Shown piece after piece: positions 8,358 through 16,569 of a stretch of 32,520 nucleotides of DNA. This DNA is from Bacteroidota bacterium (lineage in GTDB: Bacteria; Bacteroidota; Bacteroidia; Cytophagales; Cyclobacteriaceae), in NCBI GenBank assembly GCA_024280115.1, contig JAJRQT010000187.1, forward strand, positions 1 through 32,520, read 5' to 3'. The notes under the pieces are model-generated. The model ran no database searches. It was not told where the DNA came from and worked only from the letters and a program-made list of their open reading frames with translations. Both the position numbers and the translations under genes were made by a program. Numbering within the stretch: position 1 is the first letter of the stretch; each line of letters begins with the position of its first letter.

Positions 8358-8699
8358 ACCAGAAGATAAAATACCCCCTCTAAGTGTAGTTTGCAACTAT
8401 ACCTTTCAATTATCTGTCTTTTACCGTTGGTAGTGATATCTACACTTATTAGATCAAAAAATTGCAAGGTTGTCAGGAGCCGGCTTTAGGACTATTTATG
8501 GAAGAGCGCCAGGATTTATTGTGTAGAAGACTGAATAATTCCAATGTCAGTGTTAGACAAAAAGGACTGGAAGTCCGGAGCCTCCCGGTGCTTCCACCTG
8601 AATCGAAGTTCACCCATACCAATTGGAAAATTGATGGGATACCGAAATGCTTTATTGAAATTTTAGAGTAATTTTAAATTAAATTTAGCAAGTTTCCAT
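8358..8699. other. Intergenic region with a spaced inverted repeat
   Basis: TAAGTGTAG at 8381-8389 and CTACACTTA at 8440-8448 are perfect 9-bp inverted arms with 50 bases between. They lie just after the ATPase-partner stop. No T-tract follows, so a terminator is doubtful; a protein-binding pair or an element end is possible. The open frame at 8462-8671 has no protein character and I do not call it. Confidence 0.4.
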
Positions 8700-10454
8700 A
8701 TGGGCCAATCAATAAACTATAAGTCAGCGACAAATAAAAAAGTGAAGGACCTTATTGATGAAGCCTATTTGGTCCGCTCCAATGATCTATTATCCAGCAT
8801 AAATCTGGCAAAAGAGGCAATTGCACTTGCAATTGACACAGATAAAGATTTACATGCGCAGGCATTGAGCACACTGGCTTTTTTTTACATGATCCAGTGC
8901 AATTACACAGAATCCAACAAATTATCTGAGCAGGCGCTGGCATATTTTGAAAAACAAGAAAATCAAAAAGGAATAGCCGATGCTAAATTTAACATTGCTT
9001 CGATATACTATAAAACGGATCAATTTCATTCAGGACTGCTCCTATTATTAGACTGTCATACTATTTATAGCGAACTCAAGGATTACGTGAAAGAAGCGCA
9101 TGTTCTTAAATCAATTGGTACCATTTATGAATATTTAGGAGATATCAATAGCGCTATAAAGACATATAAAGAATCTGCGGCGATTGCGATAAAAGCGCAG
9201 GATTCAAACCTCGAATCAAATGCTTACAATCCACTTTCCGGGATTTATCTAAATCAAGGTAAAATTGATATAGCGTTGGCATTGATCGAAAAAAGTTTAA
9301 AACTAAAAGAAGCGACAAAAGATCAGAGGGGAGTAGCTTTTGCGCTGTACGGCAGGGGAAAAGTTTATACTAAAACCGGTGAGTTTAAGAAAGCTGAAGG
9401 CGACTTTCTGAAATCAAGGCAAATTCATAAAGATGCAGGTGACAAGATTGGATTGTGTATGACCTATAACAAATTGGGAGCGTTGTATTTTAAAATGAAA
9501 CGTTTTGATACATCCCGGAAGGCGTTTAAAAAAGCACTTGCTATCGCCACGGAATTTAACATCATTGCCATCAAGTATAAGGTATATTATAATTTATATC
9601 TTGTTGCCAAGGAAAGTGGAGAGAATGGGAATGCCTTAGATTATCTTGAAAAATACATTAATAATAAGGAAACTCTAATTAATACGCACACGCTTAATGT
9701 TATAAAAAGTTATAAAACAATAGCACGTGTCGAAGCGCTAGAGCGCGATGCCAAATCACAACGGGAGAAAACAGAGATCATCGAACAAAAAAATATTGAG
9801 TTAGACTCGTTTTTCTACCGGGTTTCCCATGATTTGAAAGGCCCTATTAATTCATTGGAAGGACTTAACAACCTGGTTGGTCATGACATTCAGGATGAAA
9901 TTTCATTGAATTATTTTAACATGTACAAAAAGCAGATTGAACGCATCAGCAAAATTGTAATGGATTTGATCGAGCTGACCAAGATGAATCATCAACACAC
10001 GAATAAAAAGCTGATAAATTTTAATTTGATTGTTGACGATTGTATATCTTCCTATCATTATTATAAAAATTTCAAAGAAATCTCTTTTATAAAAAAAATT
10101 GATCCGCAGATTGAGTTTTATTCAGAGTGGCCGGTTATTAATACGATTTTACAAAATCTGATTGAAAATGGAATAAAGTACTCCAAGACAGACATTGAAC
10201 ATCCATATGTTAAAATTTCTATAACCGAGGAAAATGGTAAAATTATTATTGAAACTTCAGATAATGGGATAGGAATAGATTCTAAATACCAGGATAAAAT
10301 ATTTGATATGTTTTACCGTGCCAATGATCATATTGCCGGTACCGGGCTTGGGTTATATATTATGAAACGTGCTGCGGAGAGATTGAATGGCAATATCGAA
10401 CTAAAAAGTGAATATGGAGTGGGATCGAAATTTATAGTTCAATTGCCAAAGTAA
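8700..10454 (+). CDS. Soluble TPR-repeat sensor histidine kinase
   Basis: This encodes 584 residues with no signal peptide or membrane segment, so it is a cytoplasmic sensor kinase. Residues about 15-330 are tetratricopeptide repeats (for instance AHVLKSIGTIYEYLGDINSA), the likely sensing or docking part. A Glu/Lys-rich coiled-coil linker (345-367) leads to the H-box FFYRVSHDLKGP with phospho-acceptor H377. The N-box LIENGIKYS (N490), G1 DNGIGID and G2 GTGLGL are all intact, so autophosphorylation should work. No full response regulator adjoins it. The nearest receiver-like gene is the divergent one at 11764-12159, opposite strand. Similar TPR kinases of Bacteroidota often have a cut-down sensor and an unlinked regulator. 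Confidence 0.92.
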   Translation: MGQSINYKSATNKKVKDLIDEAYLVRSNDLLSSINLAKEAIALAIDTDKDLHAQALSTLAFFYMIQCNYTESNKLSEQALAYFEKQENQKGIADAKFNIASIYYKTDQFHSGLLLLLDCHTIYSELKDYVKEAHVLKSIGTIYEYLGDINSAIKTYKESAAIAIKAQDSNLESNAYNPLSGIYLNQGKIDIALALIEKSLKLKEATKDQRGVAFALYGRGKVYTKTGEFKKAEGDFLKSRQIHKDAGDKIGLCMTYNKLGALYFKMKRFDTSRKAFKKALAIATEFNIIAIKYKVYYNLYLVAKESGENGNALDYLEKYINNKETLINTHTLNVIKSYKTIARVEALERDAKSQREKTEIIEQKNIELDSFFYRVSHDLKGPINSLEGLNNLVGHDIQDEISLNYFNMYKKQIERISKIVMDLIELTKMNHQHTNKKLINFNLIVDDCISSYHYYKNFKEISFIKKIDPQIEFYSEWPVINTILQNLIENGIKYSKTDIEHPYVKISITEENGKIIIETSDNGIGIDSKYQDKIFDMFYRANDHIAGTGLGLYIMKRAAERLNGNIELKSEYGVGSKFIVQLPK

Positions 10455-10672
10455 TGGATGATTTTACTGATGCGAAATGATTCATGCCGGTGAGGAGTGG
10501 CTGAATAATTCAAGCAGAGTAGTCAACTCCTTCTAAAACTGAAAAGGCCTTATCACAGAATTTACTAACAATACCCTAAATCTCCTGATGGGGTCTTTAC
10601 ATAGTTTGTTGATTTTCAAAAATTTGCACCTGTTTATCCGGTTCTATTGGCGGGCGGCCCCATATCAATGAG
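10455..10672. other. Spacer after the kinase gene
   Basis: No gene, repeat or convincing terminator is seen in these bases. The right end adjoins a doubtful minus-strand ORF. Confidence 0.4.
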
Positions 10673-10885
10673 TTAAGAATCAATGACCTGTTTACCATAG
10701 TTTTTGTCCCCTCCTTCGGTGGACAGGCTCACAAACCATATATTCCGGTCTGTGAGGACACAGACCGAGGTGTTATAACGGAAAAATTCCTTAGCTAATT
10801 GACATTGGGCGGGGGACAGACTTTTAGAGTTAAGGGTCGAAAAGTTGAAAATCACTATACTAATACTTTTTTGGAGCAGACTCAT
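10673..10885 (-). CDS. Small hypothetical protein (doubtful)
   Basis: A 70-residue minus-strand ORF begins 15 bases after the stop of the cysteine-rich gene upstream on the same strand. Its second half, with SLSPAQCQLAKEFF and STEGGDKNYGKQ, has protein-like composition. Its first 20 residues do not, so it may be the tail of a once longer gene. No known domain is recognised. It could be a chance ORF. Confidence 0.25.
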   Translation of the reverse strand: MSLLQKSISIVIFNFSTLNSKSLSPAQCQLAKEFFRYNTSVCVLTDRNIWFVSLSTEGGDKNYGKQVIDS

Positions 10886-10900
10886 AATTGGATTTAGGAA

Positions 10901-11145
10901 TCATGGATATTTTGTCACTTTTTCAATAATCCCATTTACACTTAAAGCGGAATTTGACATAATGTTTTCGGGAATTTTATATGCATATTTTTTCGATACT
11001 AATAACCGTTTACAGGTCGGATATTTTTCGCCATTCTGACAAAATAAATCTCTGTACTTTGACCTGTTGCTTCACTGAATAATATGCCTTTTGTAAAAAA
11101 TGGACATTTCTCATTTTTAGTACATGCTTCTTTATTACTATTCAT
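10901..11145 (-). pseudogene. Small four-cysteine protein, frameshifted
   Basis: From ATG 11145 a minus-strand frame encodes MNSNKEACTKNEKCPFFTKG and on to TEIYF. The next base-offset frame continues CQNGEKYPTCKRLLVSKK and runs to a TGA at 10901-10903. The switch is at a T4 run (11041-11044 on the plus strand as A4). One more T gives a continuous 81-residue protein with Cys 8, 14, 36 and 45, in a C-x5-CPFF ... C-x8-CKR layout. That layout matches small Bacteroidota proteins I recall, where the last pair precedes Arg and a conserved helix. Four spaced cysteines suggest a bound metal or Fe-S cluster, but no role is known. Without the frameshift fix the product is a 48-residue stub. The join is supported by composition of both halves and by the family-like cysteine spacing. 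Confidence 0.55.
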
Positions 11146-11360
11146 TTTGTTTGATTTTTATAATACGGCTACTTAAATATGAATATATAAATATAATATA
11201 TAATTATATGTCTATAAATATTGAATTAAAGCTATGTAGCTCCTAAGAGTAGCGTCTTCCTGATTTAAAAAATAGTTTTAAGAGGTTGGTTACTTCATGT
11301 AAGGTTAAAAGATATATCACCATATAATCATAATTAATATCAAAATAAACATATTATTTA

Positions 11361-11726
11361 ATGAAGTATTTAATTCTTTTATTTATCGCACTAAGCATTT
11401 CAAGTTCTTTCACACAGAAGGAAAAAGAATTGAAATTATCTGATTCGTCACAAATACTTGTTGCAGGACAAAAAATTCAATTAGAGCATAGTAGTTTCGG
11501 GACATTATATTTTCATGTATTCGAATATCAGGAAGTAGGGCCAATGAACCATGTGAACCTGACGGATCAACAAAATGGCCTGGTTATGAAAATTGAATCT
11601 TTTAAATTATTGAAAGAAAATGGTGTATCAATTTGGTTGGCAATCCTCAATATTGAAAATGACAACAAAACCTATGTATGTGAAATAGAGGAGGCCATCA
11701 CCACAGGAGAAATTAAATTATTGTAG
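11361..11726 (+). CDS. Small secreted protein of unknown function
   Basis: This encodes 121 residues. MKYLILLFIALSISSSFTQ is a Sec signal peptide with cleavage probably near SFTQ-KE, and there is no lipobox Cys, so the mature protein of about 100 residues is periplasmic or secreted. The rest alternates hydrophobic and polar residues (LYFHVFEYQEVG, SIWLAILNIEN), as in a small beta-sandwich or barrel. No domain is recognised. It stands alone on the plus strand, 37 bases from the convergent receiver-like gene. An AT-rich stretch with alternating AT steps (about 11185-11225) lies upstream and probably includes the promoter. Confidence 0.65.
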   Translation: MKYLILLFIALSISSSFTQKEKELKLSDSSQILVAGQKIQLEHSSFGTLYFHVFEYQEVGPMNHVNLTDQQNGLVMKIESFKLLKENGVSIWLAILNIENDNKTYVCEIEEAITTGEIKLL

Positions 11727-11763
11727 ATTCTACTGCTTGGATATTTGTTAAAAAGGGAATACT

Positions 11764-12159
11764 TCACAAATCATTCAACATTTCAAAATATTCTATTGTA
11801 ACAGGTTTTTCAATTATTTTCGAGATAAAATTAAATTTTTCAATAAGCTTGAAAACTCTTCCGGAAAGATAACTCGTAGTGAGTAGCACTTTCGGTTTGT
11901 TTCTTTCTCCACAATATAAGCCTTGGTAATTCAATAGAAATGTATTTTCCTCAAGGGCATTAAAATCTAATTCCAAAAAAATATACTTGATACTTCTTTT
12001 ATTGTTTTCATCCAATAAGTATTGAACGGCACTTTCAGAAGAATGGGCGATGGCTAAATCTTTAAGTGGTTTTACTTTTCCCCAAAAACACTTAAAAATA
12101 AACACATCAACACTATTGCGCTCTATAAGCAGAACCTTAGGACTGTTGTCTGTTTTCAT
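11764..12159 (-). CDS. Divergent single-domain response regulator (receiver fold)
   Basis: This encodes 131 residues from ATG 12159; a GTG at 12192 would add 11. The beta1 segment is KVLLIERNSVD, where Glu-Arg replaces the usual acidic pair. IFLELDFNALEENTFLL aligns with the phospho-acceptor strand of Rcp1-like receivers (LDLNMP), giving a candidate Asp. LLTTSYLS supplies the conserved Thr/Ser, and KIIEKPVTIEYF the conserved Lys-Pro. The Asp, Thr and Lys positions survive but the Mg-binding acidic pair is weakened, so phosphorylation may be poor or lost. There is no output domain. It lies 1.3 kb from the orphan TPR histidine kinase on the opposite strand and could be its target; that is inference. 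Confidence 0.65.
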   Translation of the reverse strand: MKTDNSPKVLLIERNSVDVFIFKCFWGKVKPLKDLAIAHSSESAVQYLLDENNKRSIKYIFLELDFNALEENTFLLNYQGLYCGERNKPKVLLTTSYLSGRVFKLIEKFNFISKIIEKPVTIEYFEMLNDL

Positions 12160-12192
12160 ATTTGGTCGATTATATTTCAGAGATTTTCTCAC

Positions 12193-12833
12193 ATCTCTCT
12201 GAAACTTAAAAAATTATAAGCATGGTATTTTGGCAATAAACCATGCTGTTTCAATAAAACGTTGTATGTAGTATTATATTATTGAAACATTTTTTTGGGT
12301 TTACTCCATTTGAAAATATCTGTTTTCCTTGAAAAAATTGTTGTAATTTGGTTAAAATGCTTCTCTGAATAGAATTTGATAGGTAGATTTTGAATTTGTT
12401 CTCCACAAGTTTTTTAGCAATTTTATTCTTAAAAAAATTAGAGCCCATCTATACAGTCAGAGTTTATTCCAGAATGTTCGAGATCAAGCCTCGCCGTCCT
12501 TAGTACGAAGTACGGCAGACAAGGGCCTGTGAAGTTTCTAAAAAACGCCAGCCTGCGGACTAGGCAGGGAGTTTACGTACGTAATTGAGTTTTTTGGAAA
12601 CAAGCCTACCCAAGAAAGCAGGCGTAACGCAGAAATCGGACATTGTGGACAGACTCTAATTTGTGAGAATAATAGTACCATGAACGGGTTATCTATGTTT
12701 GATATGTCTTATTTCCAATCTATAATGCGATTATTGATTTTAAATTAATTTGTAACCGGGAAATATTCAGAAAAGTCCTTGAGCAATTATGCCAATTTAG
12801 CATCGTCAGTTTTCAGCTTACAATGATCTCATT
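12193..12833. other. Non-coding stretch holding a MITE-like element
   Basis: Apart from the 200-bp inverted-repeat element at 12458-12658 I see no gene. A 65-residue minus-strand frame at 12251-12448 is Lys/Asn/Phe-rich, as expected by chance in AT-rich DNA. The last 170 bases before the DUF4249 gene hold nothing recognisable. Confidence 0.45.
12458..12658. mobile_element. MITE-like element with imperfect terminal inverted repeats
   Basis: The left end (12458-12481) and the reverse complement of the right end (12636-12658) agree at 18 of 24 aligned places, sharing AGAGT, CCA, AATGT and CGA blocks. Inside are further palindromes, notably TTACGTACGTAA at 12573-12584 and A6/T6 arms at about 12540-12545 and 12589-12596. 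No protein is encoded and the inside is more GC-rich than the surroundings. This fits a non-autonomous element moved by a transposase elsewhere, or a structured intergenic repeat. No clear target duplication is seen. A partly similar block at about 32050-32096 supports a dispersed repeat family. Confidence 0.55.
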
Positions 12834-13763
12834 CTATTCTACAACAAAAGAACTGTAGTTACAGGCTCCCAGTATTCCATATCCATTGGTGATGTTATTA
12901 TAGACCTGAACGGGTTCTGAAAACGGGTCATCATTCGTCCATTCTTGCAGTTGGTATGATAGTTCGTATGAAAAATAAGATTTTGACGTATTGCCTACGA
13001 CCAAATGATATTTTGGATTACTTCCATATTCTTTACCCTCACCATCTTCAGAAAATTCATAACTGTAATAAGGGCTGGTCAGCACTTTAATGTTGTAGGT
13101 TTTACCATTGAACAGGTCATCGTTGTAAAGAATGCGGTTCGTCCCCCATGTTTGGAATTCCTCCAATCCCGGATCATTTGATTCCAACGAAACCATGTCT
13201 TTGATTAAAGAAGAATCCAAAAGTACCGGATATTCTCCACTATAGTCATAATTATATTTATAAGCCTCCCTCAGAATAGAAATTTCATAGAAGTTCTCAA
13301 TATCTTTGTCATCAATAAGTTCTATACTAAATTGTAAATATTTGCCTCCCTCTTGTTCAACAGTATCCATTTTTATACTTGAAATTTTGACCGACTCCAT
13401 GGGAACAATAACTTTGGCTGAAGCATTTTCAAAACCTTCTTTAGAAACACTAACCCTATATGTTTTTCCTTTTTGTGGTTTGTGAGTTGCCGAAATATAA
13501 TACCCATTGGTGCTGTCGGGCAATGTTGTAAAGAGTGTGCCGTTTTCAAATATTTCTACTTGAGCCGCGGAAATAGTTTTGTAGTCGCGCTCAAGCAAAA
13601 TATGCTGGTCCAGGCTCACGTGTACTTTTATAAATTCATCAGGATCCAGGGTACTGTTGATCACCAGCTTTGGTGGTTCATCAGCAATTTTAATATCTAT
13701 AACTGTCTGACAGCCCAAAAACAGGGTAATAGTTATAATGGGGAATAAGAGTATTTTTTTCAT
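12834..13763 (-). CDS. DUF4249 outer-membrane lipoprotein (pair A)
   Basis: This encodes 309 residues. The signal sequence ends in the lipobox LFLGC (Cys17), so the protein is lipidated and anchored in a membrane, probably the outer one. The N-terminal region VIDIKIADEPPKLVINSTL and the ending ITNGYGILGACNYSSFVV are the pattern of DUF4249, with extended Ig-like and beta-rich regions between. DUF4249 genes commonly follow TonB-dependent receptors, where they probably act as the surface-exposed ligand-binding or lid partner; this is family context, not shown here. The start is 12 bases after the stop of the receptor gene, so the two form one operon. Paralogous to the gene at 22097-23056. Confidence 0.88.
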   Translation of the reverse strand: MKKILLFPIITITLFLGCQTVIDIKIADEPPKLVINSTLDPDEFIKVHVSLDQHILLERDYKTISAAQVEIFENGTLFTTLPDSTNGYYISATHKPQKGKTYRVSVSKEGFENASAKVIVPMESVKISSIKMDTVEQEGGKYLQFSIELIDDKDIENFYEISILREAYKYNYDYSGEYPVLLDSSLIKDMVSLESNDPGLEEFQTWGTNRILYNDDLFNGKTYNIKVLTSPYYSYEFSEDGEGKEYGSNPKYHLVVGNTSKSYFSYELSYQLQEWTNDDPFSEPVQVYNNITNGYGILGACNYSSFVVE

Positions 13764-13775
13764 TGTTCGGTTTAT

Positions 13776-16145
13776 TTAGAAGTCAAAACGATAGCTTATA
13801 TATGGGATAATGGGGACTAGACTATATTGGACAAACCTTTTTTTATTTGTCCCGATATCAGTATCTATTTTTATGAAAAATGGATTTTTCTGATTGTAGA
13901 TGTTATATATGCCAACTGACAATTTTCTTATACCATTCTTTTTGATTTTCGTCCATGAAGCACTAAGATCCAATCTATGATAAGATCTCATTCTGTAGCC
14001 ATTTCGTCCATCATAGTATTTTACATTGTTTCCATAGTAGCCTGGATTTTCACTGCGGTTGTTCCCTGTATTTTTCAAATAAGATTTATTTGGTAAAGTG
14101 ACTGCATTACCTGTACCATACACCCAGACCCCGGACAATTGTACACGTTCATTTAGCTGATAAATTGATGTGACACTAATATCATGCCTTCTATCGTATT
14201 TGTAGGAAAAACTCTTACCGGAATTAATATGATCAAACTGCCGGTCAGACCACGAAAGGGTGTATCCAACCCAGCCTGTCAGCTTGCCAAGTTTTTTTTG
14301 TGCAAAAACTTCTACCCCATAGCTTGTACCTCGTCCAATTTCAATTTTATCCTGCCAATCTTTGTTTACGCTGGTAAAGCTTGCTCCATCCTTGTACTCA
14401 ATTAGATTATCCATTTCTTTATAATAACCCTCAACAGACAGCTCATACGTTCTGTTAAATGTTTTAGCTACTCCAATAGCATATTGAAAAGATGATTGAG
14501 GTTCAATTCTTTTAGTAGAAGGAACCCATAAATCTGTAGGCAAACCAATACCACTATTTGAAAGCAAGTGAATGTATTGTGCCATTTGAGCATATGAGGC
14601 CTTTATAGCGAGACCATTATTATGTAAATAGCGGAGAGATATCCTGGGCTGAAGTGAAGTATAATATTGATTTTCAACGTTAAAGCCAGAAAAGTGGAGT
14701 CCAGCATTGATCTTAAGTTTATCGCCTACATTAAAATCATCCTCAATGTAGGAGGCAACTTCATAAGCCTTGGTTTTAAATGAGCCTGTAATTGTATCTA
14801 CATCATTTTCCTTATAAGAAAGTACACCCGGATTGAATTCATGCCGGATACCACTTACACCGAATCGTATATAATGATTTGGACTGGGCAGAAAATCAAA
14901 GTCAATCTTGGCAGCAAAATCATCTATGCCAGAGGTATATTTCATGGAATAGCTGTCCACTTCCGTGCCTGATGGTTTAGTGGTTTTGCTCATATAATTC
15001 TCAAAAACCTTAAAATTATATTGGCTATACGTTAAGGTTACATTGCTGAAAAGTTTGGGTGTGAATAAGTGATTCCATCGTATTGCGCCTATGGCATTTC
15101 CCCAGTTCAGGCCAAACTCATCTTTGTATTCAGTTTTTATATCCTCCATCTCGTCGAGGTAAGTATCACTATACCTGTCATACGCTTTATCCCTGCCAAA
15201 AAATCCACTGATATATAGTCGGTCTTTGTTAGAAAACTTATGGTTGATTTTGACATTCAGATCATAAAAATAATAACCACCCGTATTTGTGCCATTGGAT
15301 GTTGCTTTGATGATTGGACTTGCGAAAACATCGACATAGGTTCTCCTGGCTGATACCAGAAAAGTAGTCTTTTCATTTACAATGGGGCCTTCGAGTGTGA
15401 CTTTAGATGCCACAAGACCAATAGTAGCGGTTCCCTTAAATTTTTTACTACTTCCTTCTTTCATCGAAATATCAATAACAGAAGATAGTCTGCCTCCATA
15501 TCTTGCTGGAAATCCGCCTTTTATTAAGTCAACATTGTTAATGGCATCGGCATTGAAAACAGAAAAGAAACCAAACAAATGAGATGCGTTGTAGATCGGT
15601 ACTCCATCAAGCAAAATCAGGTTTTGGTCTGGCCCGCCACCTCGCACATACAAGCCACTGCTACCTTCCGTACCTGATTGTACCCCTGGCAATAATTGCA
15701 GAACTTTCAGAATATCCACTTCTCCCATGAGCGATGGTAAAGCCTGCATCTGCGCAATTGGGACTGTTATCTTGCTCATTTGGGTTTGCTCCTGAATTTC
15801 TTCTTCGGCAGTTATCAAAATTTCATCAAGTTCTATTGACCCGGACAACTCCATATTCAATTCAATATTTTTGACTAAATTAATGGTGGTCTGTACCGGG
15901 GTATAACCAACATAAGAAAATACGATGGTTACAGAATCCTGTGGCAGGGTAAGGCTATAGAAACCAAAGGTATTGGTCGTAGTACCTTTATAATTATCCT
16001 TATTATAGACATTTGCACCAATCAATGACTCACCGGAAGCTTTATCCTTTACATATCCGCTTATGGTGTGCCTTTGAGCAAAAACACCCTGGCCGGACGT
16101 TAGGCTACACATTAATACTAAAGCAATGATTATAGTCTTTTTCAT
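13776..16145 (-). CDS. TonB-dependent receptor with CarboxypepD_reg-like domain (pair A)
   Basis: This encodes 789 residues. A signal peptide (cleavage near VFAQ-RH) is followed by a carboxypeptidase-regulatory-like beta domain (about 25-105, starting HTISGYVKDKASGESLIGA). The plug (about 120-235) has LQLLPGVQSGTEGSSGLYVR, LILLDGVPIYN and GGFPARYGGRLSSV. A 22-strand-type barrel ends in the aromatic C-terminus YRFDF. The receptor would import an unknown ligand through the outer membrane using TonB energy. It lacks the N-terminal STN signalling domain of its paralogue at 19405-22092, so it probably does not signal to a FecR. A small ORF precedes it by 38 bases and DUF4249 follows it by 12. Length and motifs are complete; it appears functional. 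Confidence 0.93.
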   Translation of the reverse strand: MKKTIIIALVLMCSLTSGQGVFAQRHTISGYVKDKASGESLIGANVYNKDNYKGTTTNTFGFYSLTLPQDSVTIVFSYVGYTPVQTTINLVKNIELNMELSGSIELDEILITAEEEIQEQTQMSKITVPIAQMQALPSLMGEVDILKVLQLLPGVQSGTEGSSGLYVRGGGPDQNLILLDGVPIYNASHLFGFFSVFNADAINNVDLIKGGFPARYGGRLSSVIDISMKEGSSKKFKGTATIGLVASKVTLEGPIVNEKTTFLVSARRTYVDVFASPIIKATSNGTNTGGYYFYDLNVKINHKFSNKDRLYISGFFGRDKAYDRYSDTYLDEMEDIKTEYKDEFGLNWGNAIGAIRWNHLFTPKLFSNVTLTYSQYNFKVFENYMSKTTKPSGTEVDSYSMKYTSGIDDFAAKIDFDFLPSPNHYIRFGVSGIRHEFNPGVLSYKENDVDTITGSFKTKAYEVASYIEDDFNVGDKLKINAGLHFSGFNVENQYYTSLQPRISLRYLHNNGLAIKASYAQMAQYIHLLSNSGIGLPTDLWVPSTKRIEPQSSFQYAIGVAKTFNRTYELSVEGYYKEMDNLIEYKDGASFTSVNKDWQDKIEIGRGTSYGVEVFAQKKLGKLTGWVGYTLSWSDRQFDHINSGKSFSYKYDRRHDISVTSIYQLNERVQLSGVWVYGTGNAVTLPNKSYLKNTGNNRSENPGYYGNNVKYYDGRNGYRMRSYHRLDLSASWTKIKKNGIRKLSVGIYNIYNQKNPFFIKIDTDIGTNKKRFVQYSLVPIIPYISYRFDF

Positions 16146-16183
16146 ATAATAAATGTTGTTGATTTGTCTTAAACAGACATTAA

Positions 16184-16369
16184 TTATCCTTTTGTAGATT
16201 TCAGTGATAATCTGTTATTTGAAAAGAAAAAATCATTAATTTCTATTTCCTTTTTCTCCCAGAATTCTCCAACAATGCTGAGTATTTTAACGGCTTGCTG
16301 TTTTTGAATCAGGTCATTTTGTAGCTCCTTAGCTTCAGGAGTTTCATAAAAAAACTGTTTGGATATCAT
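16184..16369 (-). CDS. Small hypothetical protein leading the pair A operon
   Basis: A 61-residue ORF from ATG 16369, 38 bases upstream of the receptor gene on the same strand. Composition is charged and protein-like (KELQNDLIQKQQAVKILS), with one likely amphipathic helix and no signal or membrane segment. It may be a small leader protein or a chance ORF in the 5' untranslated region. No family recognised. Confidence 0.4.
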   Translation of the reverse strand: MISKQFFYETPEAKELQNDLIQKQQAVKILSIVGEFWEKKEIEINDFFFSNNRLSLKSTKG

Positions 16370-16569
16370 GATGCTTGTGTCTGTTAAAAATGAATATATA
16401 GTTGATGTTTTCAGTACTATGTCGAAGAAAAAAGAGCGTACCCCTATTGGGTTGTTTAAATATTTATCAATGCTTTGTTAAGCCTTCATGTAATCCTATA
16501 ATCCAGTAAATCCCTATTCAGTCAATTTCATGGAAAATATTCATAGTTTTATGCAAAATATGAGATGGT

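Noticed and set aside
8462..8671. 69-residue plus-strand ORF before the histidine kinase
   Set aside because: Composition is not protein-like, there is no motif, and the start is weak.
12251..12448. 65-residue minus-strand ORF upstream of the receiver-like gene
   Set aside because: Rich in Lys, Asn, Ile and Phe as expected of AT-rich chance frames; no motif, no operon support.
14184..14405. Plus-strand ORFs inside the pair A receptor and other large genes
   Set aside because: Antisense shadows of well-supported coding regions with no independent evidence.
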